Below are positions 62,315-64,000 of a stretch of DNA of 64,000 nucleotides, piece after piece (within the stretch, counting starts at the first letter, position 1; every line of letters begins with the position of its first letter). This stretch comes from Oscillospiraceae bacterium (GTDB lineage Bacteria; Bacillota; Clostridia; Oscillospirales; SIG627). Location: assembly GCA_034925865.1 (NCBI GenBank), contig JAYFRN010000006.1, positions 198,236 to 262,235 on the forward strand, given 5' to 3'. Both the position numbers and the translations under genes were made by a program. Under the pieces are notes generated by a model. It searched no databases. It worked only from the letters and a program-made list of their open reading frames with translations, and was not told the DNA's origin.

Positions 62315-62522
62315 GTAACATTTCATGTTTATCTTTGACGCATATGGTGATAAAATACGCACCATATTGGCTATAATCATAATCTTTTAATCTGTTTGTT
62401 TTTCGTTTCGGCAAATTCAAATTATCACCGCCTGTTATTATATAACTGTCATAGTATCGGATGGTATATTTGCCGTTTATTTGTTGCTGTTTATCGGAAT
62501 TGCAAGCCAACGTTGCTTTTAT

Positions 62523-63122
62523 TTATGTTCTTTTAAAATGTAAAAATGAAAGAATACCGACAGGCGTAAAATACGCGCACCAAAATTCGAGAACGGCAAC
62601 TCCGATCCAATATGATCCCTGCATATCTGGTGAAAACATTCCTGTCATGGGTATAATGAAGCATGAAATAAAAAATACTCCGTGAATCAATAACAGCCAT
62701 TTCAGCCACTTATCTGCTTTGGTTTTTGCTTGAATTGTTAGCCCTGTAAAAAAAGTTGATAGCGCCATAAGACCGTAACCCAGTAAATCGTAGCTGAAAA
62801 ACAAACCGAATTTTTGATAATCAATAATTTTTGCCGCCTGTTCGTCCAATCCGTCCAGCCGCACTGCTGTTGTCTGTGCGAAATACACCAAAAGAATAAC
62901 GATCGCATACAAGCCCGCAAACGTCAATGCACAATATCCCGCCGCTTTCTTTTGCGCTTCGCATTCCTGCAAAAACGCGCTTATCATCGGCACAAAGCTG
63001 AATGCAATAAACATACAGGTAAAATAGCTGCCAAAATTATTTCCGGCAATCATACAAAGCGCGAATCCAATCACTGAAGCACAATTTATAAGCGAGCTGA
63101 CGATTCCTATTCTGCGATTCAT
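62523..63122 (-). CDS. Six-helix membrane protein, function unknown
   Basis: 199 residues, mostly six hydrophobic helices (from about residues 10, 35, 64, 110, 143 and 172) with short loops. GAGGTG stands 7 nt before the ATG. The fragment TVLLVYFAQTTAVRLDG-like region and W-L-K-W-L-L-L are reminiscent of small DUF-type membrane proteins of Firmicutes, but I do not recognise the family. It is immediately 5' of the transposase remnant and may be passenger DNA. Confidence 0.7.
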   Translation of the reverse strand: MNRRIGIVSSLINCASVIGFALCMIAGNNFGSYFTCMFIAFSFVPMISAFLQECEAQKKAAGYCALTFAGLYAIVILLVYFAQTTAVRLDGLDEQAAKIIDYQKFGLFFSYDLLGYGLMALSTFFTGLTIQAKTKADKWLKWLLLIHGVFFISCFIIPMTGMFSPDMQGSYWIGVAVLEFWCAYFTPVGILSFLHFKRT

Positions 63123-63226
63123 GTAATCACCTCTAAGTTTATATTGTATGCAATTTTTTTCATTTTCTGCTTTTATAAAATTTCTGGTCTCTGATTTGCT
63201 TTTTGAGATTTCCCGGCATATTTTAT

Positions 63227-64000
63227 TTATTTTGCTTTCAGTAAGTCTATTGCCTTTTTAATATCATATCCAGCTTTTTCGAGAACAGCACGGGCATCGG
63301 TGGCAGTTGCTCCGGTTTCCGCCTCGATCATGCGCTGCGCCCTGTTGCGCAGCTTCACGTTCGCCGGATTCATGTATACCATCATATTACCGTGTACGCG
63401 CCCAAGCTTTACCATAACACCTGTCGAAATGGTGGTCAGTACCATTTTCTGCGCGGTCGCTGCCTTCATTCTCGTGCTTCCGCTTATGACCTCCGGTCCG
63501 ACGGCAGGCGTGATCGCTATATCGCAAAGAGACGAAAGCGTCGACGAACCGTGACAGCTCAGCCCGACGGTAAGCGCACCCAGCTCCTTTGCGTATTTTA
63601 CTGAGCCGTTGACATATCCGGCGCTTCCGCTTGCCGAAATGCCGAACAAAGCGTCTTTCGCGCAAAGCCCAGCGGCTTTAACGTCTGCAATTCCTTGCTC
63701 CGCGCTGTCTTCCGCCCCCTCCGAGGATGCGACCAGCGCTCCGTATCCGCCGGCAAGAATCCCCATTACCGTCTCTTTTGATACGCCGTATGTCGGCGGA
63801 CATTCCGCCGCGTCAAGCACTCCGAGTCTTCCGGATGTGCCTGCGCCGATATAAATAAGCCGTCCTCCCGCTTTTATCCTCTCGGCGATCGCATCTATCG
63901 CGGCGGCGATGTTTATCAGCTCCTTTTCGACTGCAAAGGCGACTGTTTTGTCCTCGTCGTTAATTAACTTTGCTATTTCATAAGCGCTCATGCGGTCAAT
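63227..64000 (-). CDS. murQ: N-acetylmuramic acid 6-phosphate etherase (start beyond window)
   Basis: At least 257 residues. The frame stays open past the apparent ATG at 63991 to the window edge, with I-D-R before M-S-A-Y-E-I, matching the usual position about 20 residues into MurQ, so the true start lies beyond 64000. It cleaves the lactyl ether of MurNAc-6-P during wall recycling. Motifs: SIS domain with YIGAGTSGRLGVLDAAECPPTYG (about 48-70) and the acidic phosphate site SGSTRMKAATAQKMVL (about 172-187), and a C-terminal UBA-like helical part. Cell-wall recycling is implied. Confidence 0.95.
   Translation of the reverse strand: MDRMSAYEIAKLINDEDKTVAFAVEKELINIAAAIDAIAERIKAGGRLIYIGAGTSGRLGVLDAAECPPTYGVSKETVMGILAGGYGALVASSEGAEDSAEQGIADVKAAGLCAKDALFGISASGSAGYVNGSVKYAKELGALTVGLSCHGSSTLSSLCDIAITPAVGPEVISGSTRMKAATAQKMVLTTISTGVMVKLGRVHGNMMVYMNPANVKLRNRAQRMIEAETGATATDARAVLEKAGYDIKKAIDLLKAK

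Larger units (their letters stand above)
61942..62510 (-). pseudogene. Broken REP-associated tyrosine transposase (RAYT/IS200-like)
   Basis: Two fragments in different frames. The N-part (62510-62310) has LPKRKTNRLKDYDYSQYGAY and FITICVKDKHE, the C-part (62214-61942) has MTNHIHMIIF with the HxH catalytic pair, RSYHDHIIRSKQEYQKIW and YIDTNPLKWAEDCFY with the expected C-terminal features. A stop TAG within repeat R4 at about 62310 ends the first frame; the reading continues one frame back as V-G-D-D-A-H-I-V-P through to the second part. A 1-nt loss or similar lesion is enough to explain it. The catalytic Tyr is in the second fragment. Mobilisation of R2-like repeats by an active relative is inferred. 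Confidence 0.82.

Noticed and set aside
62521..63122. Membrane protein gene as part of the transposon
   Set aside because: It has its own ribosome site and no terminal repeats enclosing both; adjacency alone is not enough, so it is listed as an independent gene.

Overview
The window reads as a chromosomal segment of an anaerobic Bacillota of class Clostridia, probably an uncultured Oscillospirales- or Christensenellales-like lineage. I base this on gene order (plsX-rnc-radical SAM-smc-ftsY; yqeK-LCP-rsfS-leuS; darA-holB and ricT), on Gram-positive-only proteins (RicT, YycH/YycI-like proteins, DarA, LCP), on the 2[4Fe-4S] ferredoxin, sodium-pump decarboxylase subunits and other anaerobe hallmarks, and on many promoters of the TTGACA-N17-TATAAT type. 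No tRNA, rRNA, prophage or CRISPR array is visible. Genus-level assignment is inference only.

Layout. 1-4930: end of an ABC-F ATPase, a phosphoribosyltransferase, a DMT exporter and three tandem M42 aminopeptidases. 4931-11377: a Mn2+ (yybP-ykoY) riboswitch ahead of sodium-pump beta and gamma subunits, a small acetyltransferase, a NUDIX-QueG fusion, malic enzyme and an Ldh-family malate/lactate dehydrogenase; together these look like a malate/oxaloacetate/pyruvate module. 11632-15045: a DUF4830 protein and a large Cthe_2159-like beta-helix lipoprotein. 15227-24912 (minus strand): pnp and rpsO, ferredoxin, ricT, murA, YycI/YycH-like proteins, holB and darA. 25272-32945 (plus strand): a CapA-like phosphoesterase, a lipoprotein and purine genes purE, purC, purN, purH and purD, with purF and purM missing from the usual place. 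33107-36665 (minus strand): two acetyltransferases behind an attenuator leader that carries a 28-codon leader peptide, then a glycosyltransferase-nitroreductase fusion. 36870-57890 (minus strand): a long housekeeping run (metK, leuS, rsfS, LCP, yqeK, nadD, rdgB, ftsY, smc, radical SAM, rnc, plsX, topA, dprA, rRNA methyltransferase). 58108-64000: a Na/Pi transporter with PhoP-box-like repeats, a DUF4838 protein, a broken REP-associated transposase, a membrane protein and murQ (cut by the window edge).

Spaces between genes are filled with at least four families of dispersed hairpin repeats. R1 is a nested palindrome of about 105 bp (six copies plus one inverted core). R2 carries an ATGAGTTTTAGGGGATTCTTAAG-type core with G-rich hairpins. 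R3 is a hairpin found just after three unrelated genes. R4 is a 28-bp palindrome inside the broken transposase. Two R1 copies run into the 3' ends of genes and supply their stop codons. The most promising observations are the leader-peptide attenuator ahead of the acetyltransferase pair, the Mn2+ riboswitch placed before a sodium-pump beta subunit, two unusual domain fusions, the strong hairpin in the pnp leader, and the repeat families with a candidate mobilising transposase.
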